The notes below the pieces were generated by a model. It did not search any database, had not been told where the DNA came from, and was given only the letters and a program-made list of their open reading frames with translations. Shown in pieces: positions 26,319 through 37,218 of a DNA stretch of 64,000 nucleotides (positions within the stretch are counted from its first letter, which is position 1; the number at the start of each line of letters is the position of its first letter). The stretch lies in NCBI RefSeq assembly GCF_018138145.1, contig NZ_CP073104.1, forward strand, positions 5,337,001-5,401,000, written 5' to 3'. The DNA comes from Pseudomonas sp. SCA2728.1_7. GTDB lineage: Bacteria; Pseudomonadota; Gammaproteobacteria; Pseudomonadales; Pseudomonadaceae. The position numbers were made by a program, and so were the translations under genes.

Positions 26319-27089
26319 TTGCTGCAGAACATTCGTGTCGTCCTGGTCAATACCAGCCACCCCGGCAATATCGGCGGGGCCGCGCGCGCCATGAAAAACA
26401 TGGGTCTGTCGCGATTGGTGCTGGTCGAACCGCGCCTGTTTCCGCACCACGAGGCCGATGCACGCGCCTCCGGTGCCGGTGACATCCTGGAAAACGCGCA
26501 AGTCGTCGCCACCCTGGAAGATGCCTTGGTCGGCTGCAATCTGGTGCTTGGCACCAGCGCCCGTGACCGTCGTATCCCCTGGCCGCTGCTGGATCCGCGC
26601 GAATGCGGCACCAAAGTGGTCGAGGAGGCCGGGCAGGGCGCCGAAATCGCCCTGGTGTTCGGCCGTGAAGATTCCGGCCTGACCAATGACGAGTTGCAGC
26701 GATGCCACTTTCACGTGCACATCCCCTCCGACCCTGAGTTCAGTTCGCTGAACCTCGGCGCGGCGGTGCAGGTATTGAGCTACGAAGTGCGCATGGCCTG
26801 GCTGGCGGCACAAGGTCAGCCGAGCAAGATCGAGAAAGAAGAAGTGGCCTCGGTGAAAAGCGCCGAGCTGGCGACCATGGATGAGCTGGAGCGCTTTTAT
26901 GAGCATCTGGAGCAGACGCTGGTCGCCATCGAATTCCTCGATCCCGAGAAACCCCGGCACTTGATGGCGCGCCTGCGCCGGTTGTACGGACGCAGCTCGG
27001 TCAGCCGGGCGGAAATGAATATTTTGCGTGGCATCCTCACGGAAACCCAGAAAGCGGCCCGTGGTGAGCTTCTTAAGCGGAAGGACTAA
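26319..27089 (+). CDS. trmJ: tRNA (cytidine/uridine-2'-O-)-methyltransferase TrmJ
   Basis: 256 aa from a TTG start (LQNIRVVLVNTSHPGNIGGAARAMKNMGL, the SPOUT signature at the family's normal beginning). The knotted SAM-binding loop is seen in ALVFGREDSGLTNDEL and HIPSDPEFSSLNLGAAVQVLSYE. Methylates the ribose at position 32 of several tRNAs. Followed immediately by cysE. Confidence 0.95.
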   Translation: MLQNIRVVLVNTSHPGNIGGAARAMKNMGLSRLVLVEPRLFPHHEADARASGAGDILENAQVVATLEDALVGCNLVLGTSARDRRIPWPLLDPRECGTKVVEEAGQGAEIALVFGREDSGLTNDELQRCHFHVHIPSDPEFSSLNLGAAVQVLSYEVRMAWLAAQGQPSKIEKEEVASVKSAELATMDELERFYEHLEQTLVAIEFLDPEKPRHLMARLRRLYGRSSVSRAEMNILRGILTETQKAARGELLKRKD

Positions 27090-27869
27090 ATGATGTTTGA
27101 GCGTTTGCGTGAAGATATCCAGAGCGTGTTCCATCGAGACCCGGCAGCGCGTAACGCTTTTGAAGTCCTGACTTGCTACCCCGGTATGCATGCAATCTGG
27201 ATTCATCGATTGGCCGGCATGCTCTGGCGCAACGAGCTGAAATGGCTGGCGCGGCTGGTGTCGAACTTCGGCCGCTGGTTGACCGGGATCGAGATTCACC
27301 CGGGCGCCAAGGTCGGTCGTCGTTTCTTTATCGACCACGGCATGGGCATCGTCATCGGTGAAACCGCTGAGATTGGCGATGACGTGACCATTTATCAGGG
27401 CGTGACCCTGGGTGGCACCAGCTGGAATAAAGGCAAGCGCCACCCGACGTTGGGTGATGGCGTGGTTGTTGGTGCGGGCGCCAAGGTGCTTGGCCCGTTC
27501 ACGGTTGGCGCCGGTGCCAAGGTCGGCTCCAATGCTGTGGTGACCAAAGAAGTGCCGCCGGGCGCCACTGTTGTCGGTATTCCTGGACGAATCATCGTCA
27601 AGTCCGATGAGGAGCAGGACGCCAAGCGCAAGGCCATGGCGGAGAAGATCGGTTTCGATGCCTACGGCGTCAGCGAAGACATGCCCGACCCGGTGGCGCG
27701 CGCCATCGGTCAGTTGCTCGATCACCTGCAAGCAGTGGACGGGCGGCTGGAAGGGATGTGCGGCGCGCTGAAGGATCTGGGCAGCAATTACTGTGCGAAA
27801 GATCTGCCTGAGCTGCGTGAAGAAGACTTCGCCTGCGTCAAAGGCAAAGACGAGTCGAAAGCCAGCTAA
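27090..27869 (+). CDS. cysE: serine O-acetyltransferase
   Basis: 259 aa. Acetylates serine with acetyl-CoA, the committed step of cysteine synthesis. The N-terminal helical part ([30 protein letters not shown]) precedes left-handed hexapeptide repeats ([64 protein letters not shown]). GGAAGGA gives a good ribosome site. Upstream of iscR, which fits shared sulfur metabolism. Confidence 0.95.
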   Translation: MMFERLREDIQSVFHRDPAARNAFEVLTCYPGMHAIWIHRLAGMLWRNELKWLARLVSNFGRWLTGIEIHPGAKVGRRFFIDHGMGIVIGETAEIGDDVTIYQGVTLGGTSWNKGKRHPTLGDGVVVGAGAKVLGPFTVGAGAKVGSNAVVTKEVPPGATVVGIPGRIIVKSDEEQDAKRKAMAEKIGFDAYGVSEDMPDPVARAIGQLLDHLQAVDGRLEGMCGALKDLGSNYCAKDLPELREEDFACVKGKDESKAS

Positions 27870-27881
27870 ACCGCAGCGCGT

Positions 27882-27949
27882 CCTTCGCGAGCAAGCTCGC
27901 TCCCACATTGGAATGCGTATCCCTTGTGGGAGCGAGCCTGCTCGCGAAG
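27882..27949. repeat. REP pair (GTGGGAGCGAGCC type)
   Basis: Inverted pair of TTCGCGAGCA(A/G)GCTCGCTCCCAC copies between cysE and iscR. Confidence 0.85.
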
Positions 27950-28043
27950 AACGATAACGCGGTACCGCTGGCTGCATGCCGCCAGCCTTTGCTATGATGC
28001 GCGCGCTCTTTTGCGGGTAATCCTGACTAAAGTACTAGGTCTT

Positions 28044-28076
28044 AAAGTTGACTTAAATACTCGGGAATTGCATACT
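28044..28076 (+). promoter_or_regulatory. iscR promoter with IscR type-1 site
   Basis: TTGACT (28048-28053), 17 bases, CATACT (28071-28076). The stretch AAAGTTGACTTAAATACTCG closely resembles the E. coli iscR promoter operator, where [2Fe-2S]-IscR represses. Autorepression is therefore likely. Confidence 0.75.
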
Positions 28077-28107
28077 CGCCCCATTCTGAACTCCGTGGTA
28101 ACTGTCC

Positions 28108-28599
28108 ATGCGACTGACTACAAAAGGCCGATACGCCGTGACCGCCATGCTTGACCTGGCGTTGCACGCGCAGCACGGGCCCGTGTCCCTGGCCGATATC
28201 TCCGAGCGCCAAGGCATCTCCCTGTCCTACCTCGAACAGCTGTTCGCCAAGCTGCGCCGCAGCAACCTGGTTTCCAGTGTTCGCGGCCCGGGTGGTGGCT
28301 ACCAGTTGTCCCGCGACATGCAGGGCATTCAGGTCGCTCAGGTGATCGATGCGGTAAACGAATCGGTCGATGCCACCAAATGCCAGGGCCAGGGCGATTG
28401 CCATTCCGGCGACACCTGTCTGACCCATCATCTGTGGTGCGACTTGAGCCTGCAGATTCACGAATTTCTAAGTGGTATCAGCTTGGCTGATCTTGTGACT
28501 CGCCGTGAGGTGCAAGAAGTAGCCCAGCGTCAGGACCAGCGCCGTTGCAACAGCAAGGCGCCACGCCTGGACAAGATTGAAGCGTCCGCCGTCGAATGA
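28108..28599 (+). CDS. iscR: iron-sulfur cluster regulator IscR
   Basis: 163 aa Rrf2-family repressor. Winged helix at the N-terminus ([54 protein letters not shown]) and the cluster ligands C92, C98 and C104 in [18 protein letters not shown]. Senses cluster status and controls the isc operon that follows. Confidence 0.97.
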   Translation: MRLTTKGRYAVTAMLDLALHAQHGPVSLADISERQGISLSYLEQLFAKLRRSNLVSSVRGPGGGYQLSRDMQGIQVAQVIDAVNESVDATKCQGQGDCHSGDTCLTHHLWCDLSLQIHEFLSGISLADLVTRREVQEVAQRQDQRRCNSKAPRLDKIEASAVE

Positions 28600-28646
28600 C
28601 AGCCAGAGAGCTAGCGGCACGCCAGCCCTGATTTAGGAGATAGTCC

Positions 28647-29861
28647 ATGAAATTGCCGATTTACCTTGATTACTCTGCGACCACCCCGGTTGATCCGCGT
28701 GTTGCGCAAAAGATGAGTGAATGCCTGCTGGTCGACGGAAACTTCGGTAACCCGGCGTCCCGTTCCCACGTGTTCGGCTGGAAGGCTGAAGAGTCCGTCG
28801 AAAACGCCCGTCGTCAGGTGGCCGATCTGGTCAACGCTGATCCGCGCGAAATCGTCTGGACCTCCGGTGCCACCGAATCCGACAACCTGGCAATCAAGGG
28901 TGCGGCGCATTTCTACGGCTCCAAGGGCAAGCACCTGATCACCTCCAAGATCGAGCACAAGGCTGTCCTCGACACCATGCGCCAACTGGAGCGTGAAGGT
29001 TTCGAGGTTACTTACCTCGAGCCGACCGAAGACGGTCTGATCACCCCGGCCATGATTGAAGCTGCATTGCGCGAAGACACCATCCTGGTCTCCGTGATGC
29101 ACGTGAACAACGAAATCGGCACCGTCAACGACATCGCAGCGATCGGCGAACTGCTCCGCGCCAAGGGTGTTCTGTTCCACGTCGACGCCGCTCAGTCCAC
29201 TGGCAAGGTCGACATCGACCTGCAGAAGCTGAAAGTCGACATGATGTCGTTCTCCGCCCACAAAACCTACGGCCCTAAAGGCATCGGCGCGCTGTACGTC
29301 AGCCGCAAGCCGCGTGTGCGCATCGAAGCGACCATGCACGGCGGCGGTCACGAGCGTGGCATGCGTTCCGGCACCCTGGCGACCCACCAGATCGTCGGCA
29401 TGGGCGAAGCGTTCCGCGTAGCCAAAGAAGACATGGCTGCCGAAAACGTCCGTATCAAAGCCTTGAGCGACCGCTTCTACAAGCAGGTCGAACATCTGGA
29501 AGAGCTGTACGTCAACGGCAGCCTGACCGCCCGCGTTCCGCACAACCTGAACCTGAGCTTCAACTACGTTGAAGGCGAGTCGCTGATCATGGCGCTCAAG
29601 GATCTGGCGGTATCGTCCGGTTCGGCGTGCACCTCGGCGTCGCTGGAGCCTTCGTACGTACTGCGCGCCCTGGGCCGCAACGACGAACTGGCACACAGCT
29701 CGATCCGCTTCACCTTCGGCCGTTTCACCACCGAAGAAGAAATCGACTACGCCGCGCAGAAAGTCTGCGAGGCCGTTACCAAGCTGCGCGCTCTGTCGCC
29801 GCTGTGGGACATGTACAAAGACGGCGTCGATATCTCGAAAATCGAGTGGGCGGCACACTAA
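28647..29861 (+). CDS. iscS: cysteine desulfurase
   Basis: 404 aa PLP enzyme that takes sulfur from cysteine as a persulfide. K206 in [12 protein letters not shown] binds PLP and C328 in [14 protein letters not shown] carries the persulfide, both at the canonical positions. GGAGATAG ribosome site upstream. Second gene of the isc operon. Confidence 0.98.
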   Translation: MKLPIYLDYSATTPVDPRVAQKMSECLLVDGNFGNPASRSHVFGWKAEESVENARRQVADLVNADPREIVWTSGATESDNLAIKGAAHFYGSKGKHLITSKIEHKAVLDTMRQLEREGFEVTYLEPTEDGLITPAMIEAALREDTILVSVMHVNNEIGTVNDIAAIGELLRAKGVLFHVDAAQSTGKVDIDLQKLKVDMMSFSAHKTYGPKGIGALYVSRKPRVRIEATMHGGGHERGMRSGTLATHQIVGMGEAFRVAKEDMAAENVRIKALSDRFYKQVEHLEELYVNGSLTARVPHNLNLSFNYVEGESLIMALKDLAVSSGSACTSASLEPSYVLRALGRNDELAHSSIRFTFGRFTTEEEIDYAAQKVCEAVTKLRALSPLWDMYKDGVDISKIEWAAH

Positions 29862-29962
29862 ATATAGAAGCCGCCAGATACAGATCCTGTAGCGACGCGG
29901 CGGTTTACGCAGCGCAGTTGCAGGGTCTCAAGAGCGGCCCTGATGAGTGAGGATTGAGAATC

Positions 29963-30349
29963 ATGGCTTACAGCGAAAAGGTCATCGACCACTACGAAAA
30001 CCCGCGCAACGTCGGCAAGATGAACGCGGAAGATCCTGATGTCGGCACCGGCATGGTCGGCGCTCCGGCGTGCGGCGACGTGATGCGTCTGCAAATCAAG
30101 GTCAACGACGCTGGCATCATCGAAGATGCCAAGTTCAAGACCTACGGCTGCGGTTCGGCTATCGCTTCCAGCTCCCTCGCCACCGAGTGGATGAAGGGCA
30201 AAACCCTGGACGAAGCAGAAACCATCAAGAACACTCAGCTGGCCGAAGAACTGGCCCTGCCGCCAGTGAAAATTCACTGCTCGGTACTGGCTGAAGACGC
30301 TATCAAAGCGGCTGTTCGCGATTACAAGCAGAAGAAAGGCTTGATCTGA
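29963..30349 (+). CDS. iscU: iron-sulfur cluster scaffold IscU
   Basis: 128 aa from the ATG at 29963 ([18 protein letters not shown]). Cluster-building cysteines C37 (APACGD), C63 (YGCGSA) and C106 (IHCSVL) are all present, as is the HscA-binding LPPVK. Cluster assembly platform fed by IscS and served by HscBA. Confidence 0.98.
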   Translation: MAYSEKVIDHYENPRNVGKMNAEDPDVGTGMVGAPACGDVMRLQIKVNDAGIIEDAKFKTYGCGSAIASSSLATEWMKGKTLDEAETIKNTQLAEELALPPVKIHCSVLAEDAIKAAVRDYKQKKGLI

Positions 30350-30383
30350 CTTTCTGGATTTGGCGACGAGTAAGGAGTCACCT

Positions 30384-30707
30384 ATGGCTATCAGCATGAC
30401 AGAAGCGGCTGCTCGACACGTGCGGCGCTCCCTCGACGGGCGCGGCAAAGGTGAAGGGATTCGTCTGGGTGTTCGCACCACAGGCTGTTCCGGCCTTGCC
30501 TACGTGCTGGAGTTTGTCGACGAGGTGGTTGCAGAGGATCAGGTGTTCGAAAGTCACGGCGAAAAAGTGATCATCGACCCGAAAAGCCTGGCCTACCTGG
30601 ACGGCACCGAGCTCGATTTCGTCAAGGAAGGGTTGAACGAAGGCTTCAAGTTCAACAACCCCAACGTACGCGGTGAATGTGGCTGCGGCGAAAGCTTCAA
30701 CATCTGA
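30384..30707 (+). CDS. iscA: A-type iron-sulfur carrier IscA
   Basis: 107 aa from the ATG at 30384, with AAGGAG upstream. C35 in TTGCSG and the C-terminal GECGCGESF pair are the three conserved cluster ligands of the A-type family. Confidence 0.97.
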   Translation: MAISMTEAAARHVRRSLDGRGKGEGIRLGVRTTGCSGLAYVLEFVDEVVAEDQVFESHGEKVIIDPKSLAYLDGTELDFVKEGLNEGFKFNNPNVRGECGCGESFNI

Positions 30708-30715
30708 GGCTTGTC

Positions 30716-31237
30716 GTGGGTATTCCTTGTCATTTCGCTTTATTCGAGCTGCAACCGGGTTTCCGTCTGGATCTCGAGCAGTTGGCCACGCGCTATCGTG
30801 AGTTGGCGCGCGGCGTTCATCCTGACCGCTTTGCCGACGCTTCCGAGCGTGAGCAGCGGTCGGCACTCGAGCAGTCTGCGCGGCTCAACGACGCCTATCA
30901 GACGCTCAAGAGTCCGGCCCAGCGCGCACGCTACCTGCTGACCATCAGCGGGCATGAAGTGCCGATGGAAGTCACGGTCCATGACCCCGAGTTTCTTCTG
31001 CAGCAGATGCAATGGCGCGAAGAGCTCGAAGACCTCCAGGACAGTGCCGACCTTGACGGTGTCGCGGTGTTCAAGCGGCGCTTGAAAGTGGCTCAGGAAG
31101 AACTCAATGAAAGCTTCGCAGCCTGTTGGGATGATGCGGCGCAACGCGAACAGGCCGAACGCCTGATGCGGCGCATGCAGTTCCTCGACAAGCTCACCTA
31201 CGAAGTGCGCCAGTTAGAAGAGCGCCTCGACGATTAA
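30716..31237 (+). CDS. hscB: J-domain co-chaperone HscB
   Basis: 173 aa from a GTG ([16 protein letters not shown]), nine bases after iscA. J-domain with H35-P36-D37 in GVHPDRF; C-terminal three-helix domain that binds IscU. Stimulates HscA ATPase during cluster transfer. Confidence 0.96.
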   Translation: MGIPCHFALFELQPGFRLDLEQLATRYRELARGVHPDRFADASEREQRSALEQSARLNDAYQTLKSPAQRARYLLTISGHEVPMEVTVHDPEFLLQQMQWREELEDLQDSADLDGVAVFKRRLKVAQEELNESFAACWDDAAQREQAERLMRRMQFLDKLTYEVRQLEERLDD

Positions 31238-31288
31238 CCCAGTGCCGCTCCGGTCGCACGCCTGATATACAGATAAGTCCTGATCACG

Positions 31289-33154
31289 ATGGCCCTACTG
31301 CAGATCGCCGAACCCGGCCAAAGTCCTCAACCGCACCAGCGTCGTCTGGCTGTGGGGATCGACTTGGGCACTACCAATTCGCTGGTCGCTGCGTTGCGCA
31401 GTGGTCTTTCCGAACCGTTGGCCGACGCAAACGGGCAGGTCATCCTGCCGTCCGCTGTGCGTTACCACGCTGATCGCGTCGAAGTTGGCGAGTCGGCCAA
31501 GCTGGCTGCCGCTTCCGATCCGTTGAACACCGTGCTGTCGGTCAAGCGCTTGATGGGTCGTGGTCTGTCCGACGTCAAGCAATTGGGCGAGCAACTGCCG
31601 TACCGCTTTGTCGGTGGCGAGTCGCACATGCCGTTCATCGACACCGTGCAGGGCCCGAAAAGCCCGGTCGAAGTCTCCGCCGATATCCTCAAGGTCCTGC
31701 GTCAGCGCGCTGAAGCGACCTTGGGTGGCGAACTGGTGGGTGCGGTGATCACCGTTCCTGCCTATTTCGATGACGCTCAACGTCAGGCCACCAAAGATGC
31801 GGCGAAACTCGCCGGTCTGAACGTGCTGCGGCTGCTCAACGAGCCGACCGCTGCCGCTGTGGCGTACGGTCTGGATCAGCATGCCGAAGGCTTGGTCGCG
31901 ATTTATGACCTCGGCGGCGGCACCTTCGATATTTCGATTCTGCGTCTGACCGGCGGTGTTTTTGAAGTGCTGGCCACTGGCGGCGACAGCGCGCTGGGCG
32001 GCGATGACTTCGATCACGCGATTGCCGGCTGGATCATCGAGAGCGCCGGGCTGTCCGCCGATCTCGATCCGGGTGCACAACGCAATCTGCTGCAAACCGC
32101 TTGTGCGGCCAAAGAAGCCCTGACCGATTCGGCCAGCGTTGAAGTGGTCTACGGCGACTGGAAAGCACCGCTGACCCGCGAAGCCTTCGATGCGCTGATC
32201 GAGCCAATGGTCGCGCGCAGCCTGAAAGCCTGCCGTCGCGCCGTTCGCGATTCCGGAATTGAGCTGGAAGACGTGCACGCCGTGGTCATGGTTGGCGGTT
32301 CGACCCGCGTACCGCGTGTTCGCGAAGCTGTTGCTGAAGCCTTCGGTCGTCAGCCTCTGACTGAAATCGACCCGGATCAAGTGGTGGCCATCGGTGCTGC
32401 GATCCAGGCGGATACGCTGGCGGGCAACAAGCGCGATGGCGGCGAACTGCTGCTGCTCGACGTGATTCCGCTGTCCCTGGGGCTGGAAACCATGGGCGGT
32501 CTGATGGAGAAGGTGATTCCACGCAACACCACCATCCCCGTCGCGCGCGCACAAGATTTCACTACGTATAAAGACGGCCAATCGGCCATGGCGATCCACG
32601 TGCTGCAGGGTGAGCGCGAGCTGATCAGCGACTGCCGTTCGCTGGCGCGCTTCGAATTGCGTGGTATCCCGGCGATGGTCGCCGGTGCAGCGAAGATTCG
32701 CGTGACCTTCCAGGTCGATGCCGACGGTCTGCTCAGCGTTTCCGCCCGAGAATTGGGTTCAGGTGTTGAGGCGAGCATTCAGGTCAAGCCGTCCTACGGC
32801 CTGACCGACGGCGAAATCGCCAAGATGCTGAAAGATTCGTTCCAGCACGCCAACGACGACAAAGTCGCCCGTGTTCTGCGTGAGCAGCAAGTCGATGCCC
32901 AGCGCCTGATCGAAGCGGTGCAGGGCGCTCTTGAGGTTGATGGCGAGCGTTTGCTCGACGCCGAAGAGCGCATGGTCATCGACCTGCAGCTGCAGGAATT
33001 GGCCGAACTGATGAAAGGTACTGATGGTTACGCCATCGAGCAGCAGACCAAGCGTCTGTCGCAAGTGACCGATGCTTTTGCTGCCCGCCGCATGGATCTG
33101 ACGGTGAAAGCCGCTCTGTCGGGGCGCAATCTGAATGAAATCGAGGATATCTGA
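31289..33154 (+). CDS. hscA: Hsp70-type chaperone HscA
   Basis: 621 aa. Nucleotide-binding domain with [47 protein letters not shown] and [13 protein letters not shown]; substrate domain from about residue 390 and a helical lid. Dedicated to IscU-bound clusters. Its stop overlaps the fdx start (TGATG). Confidence 0.97.
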   Translation: MALLQIAEPGQSPQPHQRRLAVGIDLGTTNSLVAALRSGLSEPLADANGQVILPSAVRYHADRVEVGESAKLAAASDPLNTVLSVKRLMGRGLSDVKQLGEQLPYRFVGGESHMPFIDTVQGPKSPVEVSADILKVLRQRAEATLGGELVGAVITVPAYFDDAQRQATKDAAKLAGLNVLRLLNEPTAAAVAYGLDQHAEGLVAIYDLGGGTFDISILRLTGGVFEVLATGGDSALGGDDFDHAIAGWIIESAGLSADLDPGAQRNLLQTACAAKEALTDSASVEVVYGDWKAPLTREAFDALIEPMVARSLKACRRAVRDSGIELEDVHAVVMVGGSTRVPRVREAVAEAFGRQPLTEIDPDQVVAIGAAIQADTLAGNKRDGGELLLLDVIPLSLGLETMGGLMEKVIPRNTTIPVARAQDFTTYKDGQSAMAIHVLQGERELISDCRSLARFELRGIPAMVAGAAKIRVTFQVDADGLLSVSARELGSGVEASIQVKPSYGLTDGEIAKMLKDSFQHANDDKVARVLREQQVDAQRLIEAVQGALEVDGERLLDAEERMVIDLQLQELAELMKGTDGYAIEQQTKRLSQVTDAFAARRMDLTVKAALSGRNLNEIEDI

Positions 33155-33495
33155 TGCCGCAGGTCATTTTTCTGCCCCACGAGAAGTTCTGCCCTGAAGG
33201 CATGGTGGTCGAGGCTGCGCCCGGCACATCGATTCTCGAACTGGCCCACGAACACCATATCGAGATGGAAAGCGCCTGCGGCGGCGTGTGTGCTTGCACC
33301 ACCTGCCACTGCATCATCCGCGAGGGTTTCGACTCGATGGGAGAGGCTGACGAGCTGGAAGAAGACTTCCTCGATCGTGCCTGGGGTCTGGAAGCGCAAT
33401 CGCGTCTGGCTTGCCAGGCTATCGTTGGTGAAGAAGACATCACCGTCGAAATTCCGAAATATTCGCTTAACCATGCGGCTGAAGCGCCGCACTGA
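33154..33495 (+). CDS. fdx: [2Fe-2S] ferredoxin of the isc operon
   Basis: 113 aa adrenodoxin-type ferredoxin. Ligands in ESACGGVCACTTCHC plus a later cysteine in RLACQAI. Supplies electrons for cluster assembly. Translationally coupled to hscA. Confidence 0.97.
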   Translation: MPQVIFLPHEKFCPEGMVVEAAPGTSILELAHEHHIEMESACGGVCACTTCHCIIREGFDSMGEADELEEDFLDRAWGLEAQSRLACQAIVGEEDITVEIPKYSLNHAAEAPH

Positions 33496-33509
33496 CTGGT
33501 AAGACTGTC

Positions 33510-33710
33510 ATGAGCTACGGTTGGAATGATGTTCAACGCATTGCCGAAGAGTTGGCTGAAGCCAAGCCGGATGTTGATCCGCTTTCTGTCAATTTCGTCG
33601 ACCTGCAGCGATGGATCATGGAACTGCCTGACTTCGACAACACATCTGGCCGTGTCGGCGAGAAGGTGTTGGAAGCGGTTCAGGCTCTCTGGATCGAAGA
33701 AGTAGACTGA
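33510..33710 (+). CDS. iscX: Fe-S assembly protein IscX
   Basis: 66 aa acidic protein with DVQRIAEELAEAKPDVDPLSVNFVDLQRWIMELPDFD, the IscX signature. Binds IscS and iron, modulating desulfurase activity. Last gene of the isc operon; terminator follows. Confidence 0.95.
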   Translation: MSYGWNDVQRIAEELAEAKPDVDPLSVNFVDLQRWIMELPDFDNTSGRVGEKVLEAVQALWIEEVD

Positions 33711-33739
33711 TCGTCCTCGCAGGTTAGGCAATACCCAAG

Positions 33740-33762
33740 AACCCGCGTATAATTCGCGGGTT
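33740..33762 (+). terminator. isc-operon terminator carrying a TATAAT in its loop
   Basis: AACCCGCG, loop TATAATT, CGCGGGTT followed by TAATTTTT. The loop TATAAT (33748-33753), with TAGGCA 17 bases upstream, could also be the -10 of ndk. Confidence 0.75.
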
Positions 33763-33798
33763 TAATTTTTCGCAAATTACCGTTTCTGGAGTTACACC

Positions 33799-34224
33799 AT
33801 GGCTGTTCAACGCACTTTCTCCATCATCAAGCCTGACGCTGTTGCAAAAAACGTCATCGGCGAAATCACCACTCGTTTCGAAAAAGCCGGCCTGCGCGTT
33901 GTAGCTTCGAAACTGAAGCAACTGTCCAAAGCTGAAGCTGAAGGCTTCTACGCTGAGCACAGCGCTCGTGGTTTCTTCGGCGACCTGGTTGCTTTCATGA
34001 TCTCCGGTCCTGTTGTTGTTCAGGTTCTGGAAGGCGAAAACGCTATCGCTCTGAACCGTGAGCTGATGGGCGCTACCAACCCTAAAGAAGCTGCTGCCGG
34101 CACCATCCGCGCTGACTTCGCTGATTCCATCGACGCCAACGCTGTTCACGGTTCGGACTCCGAAGCCGCAGCTGCTCGTGAAATCTCGTACTTCTTCGCA
34201 GCTACTGAAGTAACCACTCGCTAA
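33799..34224 (+). CDS. ndk: nucleoside diphosphate kinase
   Basis: 141 aa. Phosphorylates NDPs from ATP through phospho-H117 in AVHGSDS; N-terminal [15 protein letters not shown] is the family start. GGAG lies upstream of the ATG. Strong codon bias fits high expression. Confidence 0.98.
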   Translation: MAVQRTFSIIKPDAVAKNVIGEITTRFEKAGLRVVASKLKQLSKAEAEGFYAEHSARGFFGDLVAFMISGPVVVQVLEGENAIALNRELMGATNPKEAAAGTIRADFADSIDANAVHGSDSEAAAAREISYFFAATEVTTR

Positions 34225-34252
34225 GCATTGGCTTAAGAGTGAAGGTGAATCC

Positions 34253-35401
34253 ATGACTACATCGACTGTAAAAACCAACCTGCTGGGTCTGACTCAACAG
34301 GAAATGGAAAAATTCTTCGACTCAATCGGGGAGAAGCGTTTCCGTGCCGGTCAGGTAATGAAATGGATTCACCACTTTGGCGTCGATGATTTCGACGCCA
34401 TGACGAACGTCAGCAAGGCCTTGCGCGACAAGCTCAAGGCTATTGCTGAGGTCCGTGGTCCGGAAGTGGTCAGCGAGGACATCTCCAGCGACGGCACCCG
34501 TAAGTGGGTGGTGCGCGTGGCGTCCGGCAGCTGCGTCGAGACCGTGTACATTCCCCAGGGCAAACGCGGCACTCTGTGCGTTTCGTCCCAGGCAGGCTGT
34601 GCCCTGGATTGCAGTTTCTGCTCCACCGGCAAGCAAGGCTTCAATAGCAACCTCACCGCCGCCGAAGTCATCGGTCAGGTGTGGATTGCCAACAAATCTT
34701 TCGGCAGTGTCCCGGCTACCGTCGACCGTGCCATCACCAACGTGGTGATGATGGGCATGGGTGAGCCATTGCTGAACTTCGACAACGTCGTCGCCGCCAT
34801 GCATCTGATGATGGATGACCTCGGCTACGGGATCTCCAAGCGCCGCGTGACCCTGTCCACCTCGGGTGTGGTGCCGATGATCGATGAGCTGGCCAAGCAC
34901 ATCGACGTGTCCCTGGCGTTGTCGTTGCACGCACCAAATGACGCATTGCGTAACCAATTGGTGCCGATCAACAAGAAATATCCGCTTAAGATGCTGCTCG
35001 AGTCGTGCCAGCGCTACATGTCGTCCCTGGGCGAGAAGCGTGTGCTGACCATCGAGTACACCTTGCTCAAGGACATCAATGACAAGGTTGAGCACGCCGT
35101 CGAGATGATCGAGCTGCTGAAGAACATTCCGTGCAAGATCAACCTGATTCCGTTCAACCCGTTCCCGCATTCCGGGTACGAGCGGCCGAGCAACAACGCG
35201 ATCCGTCGTTTCCAGGATCAGTTGCATCAGGCCGGTTTCAACGTCACTGTCCGCACCACCCGTGGTGAAGACATCGACGCTGCATGTGGTCAATTGGTAG
35301 GGCAGGTGCTGGATCGCACCCGTCGCAGCGAACGTTACATCGCCGTGCGCGAGTTGAGCGTCGACAGCGATCTGGCACAGAACGCCGCGAACACAAATTA
35401 A
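34253..35401 (+). CDS. rlmN: dual-specificity 23S rRNA/tRNA methyltransferase RlmN
   Basis: 382 aa radical-SAM enzyme that makes C2-methyladenosine in 23S rRNA (A2503) and some tRNAs (A37). Cluster cysteines C116-x3-C120-x2-C123 ([12 protein letters not shown]), GMGEPLLN, and the C-terminal methyl-carrying cysteine in DIDAACGQL. Confidence 0.97.
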   Translation: MTTSTVKTNLLGLTQQEMEKFFDSIGEKRFRAGQVMKWIHHFGVDDFDAMTNVSKALRDKLKAIAEVRGPEVVSEDISSDGTRKWVVRVASGSCVETVYIPQGKRGTLCVSSQAGCALDCSFCSTGKQGFNSNLTAAEVIGQVWIANKSFGSVPATVDRAITNVVMMGMGEPLLNFDNVVAAMHLMMDDLGYGISKRRVTLSTSGVVPMIDELAKHIDVSLALSLHAPNDALRNQLVPINKKYPLKMLLESCQRYMSSLGEKRVLTIEYTLLKDINDKVEHAVEMIELLKNIPCKINLIPFNPFPHSGYERPSNNAIRRFQDQLHQAGFNVTVRTTRGEDIDAACGQLVGQVLDRTRRSERYIAVRELSVDSDLAQNAANTN

Positions 35402-35413
35402 GAGAGGATCTCT

Positions 35414-36172
35414 ATGTCCCTGCGCTTTGCGCTGCTGTTGCTGTTGACCAGCCTGTGTGCTGGTTGTGTCCTGTCGGGTGACTACAACCCGATGAAGACC
35501 AGCAAGGGCCGCGATGAAGCGCGGGCTGCCTACGTGCGGTTGGGGCTGGGATACTTGCAGCAAGGCATGACCGAGCGGGCCAAGGTGCCGCTGAAAAAAG
35601 CGCTGGAGATCGACGGTTCCGATCCTGACGCCAACGCGGCCCTCGGGCTGGTGTTTCAGTCCGAAATGGAGCCTGAACTGGCCGACGAACACTTCCGCAA
35701 GGCTTTGTCCTCCCGTCCTGCCGATGCGCGCATCCTCAACAACTACGGCAGTTTTCTCTACGAACAACAGCGTTATAAAGAAGCCTACGAGCGTTTTGAA
35801 CAGGCCGCCGCCGATACCCTGTATCCTGAGCGTTCGCGTGTGTTCGAGAACCTCGGCATGACGGCGGCGAAGCTCGGTCAGCGTGATCTGGCGCAGCAGC
35901 AGCTGGAAAAGGCGCTGCGTTTGAACCGCCAACAGCCACGCGCATTGCTGGAAATGGCTGAGTTGTCCTTCGAAGACAGGCATTATGTGCCCGCGCGAGA
36001 CTATTACGACCGTTTCAGCCTGCTCACCGAACAAAATGCACGTAGTCTATTGCTCGGCGTTCGGCTGGCAAAAGTGTTTGAAGATCGCGACAAGGCCGCC
36101 AGTTATGGCCTGCAATTAAAACGACTCTATCCCGGTACGCCGGAATATCAGCAATACCTGTCGGAGCAATGA
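35414..36172 (+). CDS. pilW: type IV pilus biogenesis lipoprotein PilW/PilF
   Basis: 252 aa. Lipobox LTSLCAGC near the N-terminus, then TPR repeats (AYVRLGLGYLQQGMTERAKVPLKKALEID and following). Outer-membrane pilotin needed for PilQ secretin assembly. Conserved place between rlmN and the rodZ-like gene, whose start overlaps its stop (ATGA). Confidence 0.93.
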   Translation: MSLRFALLLLLTSLCAGCVLSGDYNPMKTSKGRDEARAAYVRLGLGYLQQGMTERAKVPLKKALEIDGSDPDANAALGLVFQSEMEPELADEHFRKALSSRPADARILNNYGSFLYEQQRYKEAYERFEQAAADTLYPERSRVFENLGMTAAKLGQRDLAQQQLEKALRLNRQQPRALLEMAELSFEDRHYVPARDYYDRFSLLTEQNARSLLLGVRLAKVFEDRDKAASYGLQLKRLYPGTPEYQQYLSEQ

Positions 36173-37215
36173 TGAAAGCGGCGCATCCCGAAGTTGTAGC
36201 AGCGAATCGCGTTAACCCCGGTGAGACCCTGCGCCAGGCCCGCGAAAGCAATGGCTGGTCGCTGGCCGAAGTGGCCCTCAAGCTCAACCTCACCGTGACT
36301 TCCCTGAGCAATCTTGAAGCCGGCGCTTTCGACAAGCTGCCGGGGCATACCTTCGCTCGCGGTTACATTCGCGCTTATGCCAAATTGCTCGGCATGGACC
36401 AGACCGTTCTGGTTCAGCAATTCGACCAGTCCACCGGCACCGATTCCCAGGGCAGCAACGTTCATGCCCTCGGCCGTATCGAAGAGCCAGTGCGGGTTTC
36501 CCACACCATTCTGCGTATTGTCAGCCTGCTGTTGCTGATCGCGGTCATCGGCGGCGGTTTCGTCTGGTGGCAGGATCAGACGTCGCTGCGCAGCAAGGAT
36601 GTGGCTTCTTTGGCGCCTGAGCACGTTGAAGTCGAAGGTGCTGACGGCACTACCCAGATTCACCCGATTGACGAGCCGGAAGACCAGGCTGTCGAGGAGA
36701 ACCAGGTCGATACTTCCACAGCGCTGGCGCTGCCTCAGTCTGAAACCACCGCTGAATCGACCGGTGCCGAAGCTACCACCCCGGCAACCACTCCGGCCGC
36801 ACCGGTTGCGCCGGCTGCACCGACGACCGCCCCGGCTCATACGCCAGCGCCAGTTGTCGCTACCCCGGCAACCCCGGCACCAAACGTTCCCGCGACTCCA
36901 GCACCGACCACCACTGCGCCGGTTGCTCCTGCTACTGCCGCACCAACCGCAGAAGCGGCCGCTCCGGTGGCTGGCGACGGTCAGGTCCAACTGCAGTTCA
37001 GTGCCGATTGCTGGGCACAAGTGACCGATGGCCGAGGCAAAGTGATTTTCAGTGGTCTGAAGCATAAAGGCGATAGCGTCAGCGTTTCCGGCAAGCCGCC
37101 GCTTAGCGTACGTCTGGGCGTTGCCCGTGCTGCACAGGTCAGCTACAACGGCCAGCCGGTCGATATCGCTCCGTTCACCAGTGGCGAGACTGCTCGCCTG
37201 AAGTTGGGTCAATAA
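36169..37215 (+). CDS. rodZ: RodZ-like HTH membrane protein
   Basis: 348 aa. N-terminal XRE-like helix-turn-helix (GETLRQARESNGWSLAEVALKLNLTVTSLSNLEAGAF), one membrane helix (RIVSLLLLIAVIGGGFVWW), a long Ala/Pro/Thr-rich periplasmic linker (about 195-265) and a C-terminal DUF4115 domain (VQLQFSADCWAQVTDGRGK). RodZ links MreB to the cell-wall machinery. The low-complexity linker is typical but long. Confidence 0.9.
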   Translation: MMKAAHPEVVAANRVNPGETLRQARESNGWSLAEVALKLNLTVTSLSNLEAGAFDKLPGHTFARGYIRAYAKLLGMDQTVLVQQFDQSTGTDSQGSNVHALGRIEEPVRVSHTILRIVSLLLLIAVIGGGFVWWQDQTSLRSKDVASLAPEHVEVEGADGTTQIHPIDEPEDQAVEENQVDTSTALALPQSETTAESTGAEATTPATTPAAPVAPAAPTTAPAHTPAPVVATPATPAPNVPATPAPTTTAPVAPATAAPTAEAAAPVAGDGQVQLQFSADCWAQVTDGRGKVIFSGLKHKGDSVSVSGKPPLSVRLGVARAAQVSYNGQPVDIAPFTSGETARLKLGQ

Positions 37216-37218
37216 GTC

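Noticed and set aside
34322..36034. 570-codon antisense frame over rlmN and pilW
   Set aside because: It is the shadow of high-GC core genes with strong known products on the plus strand.
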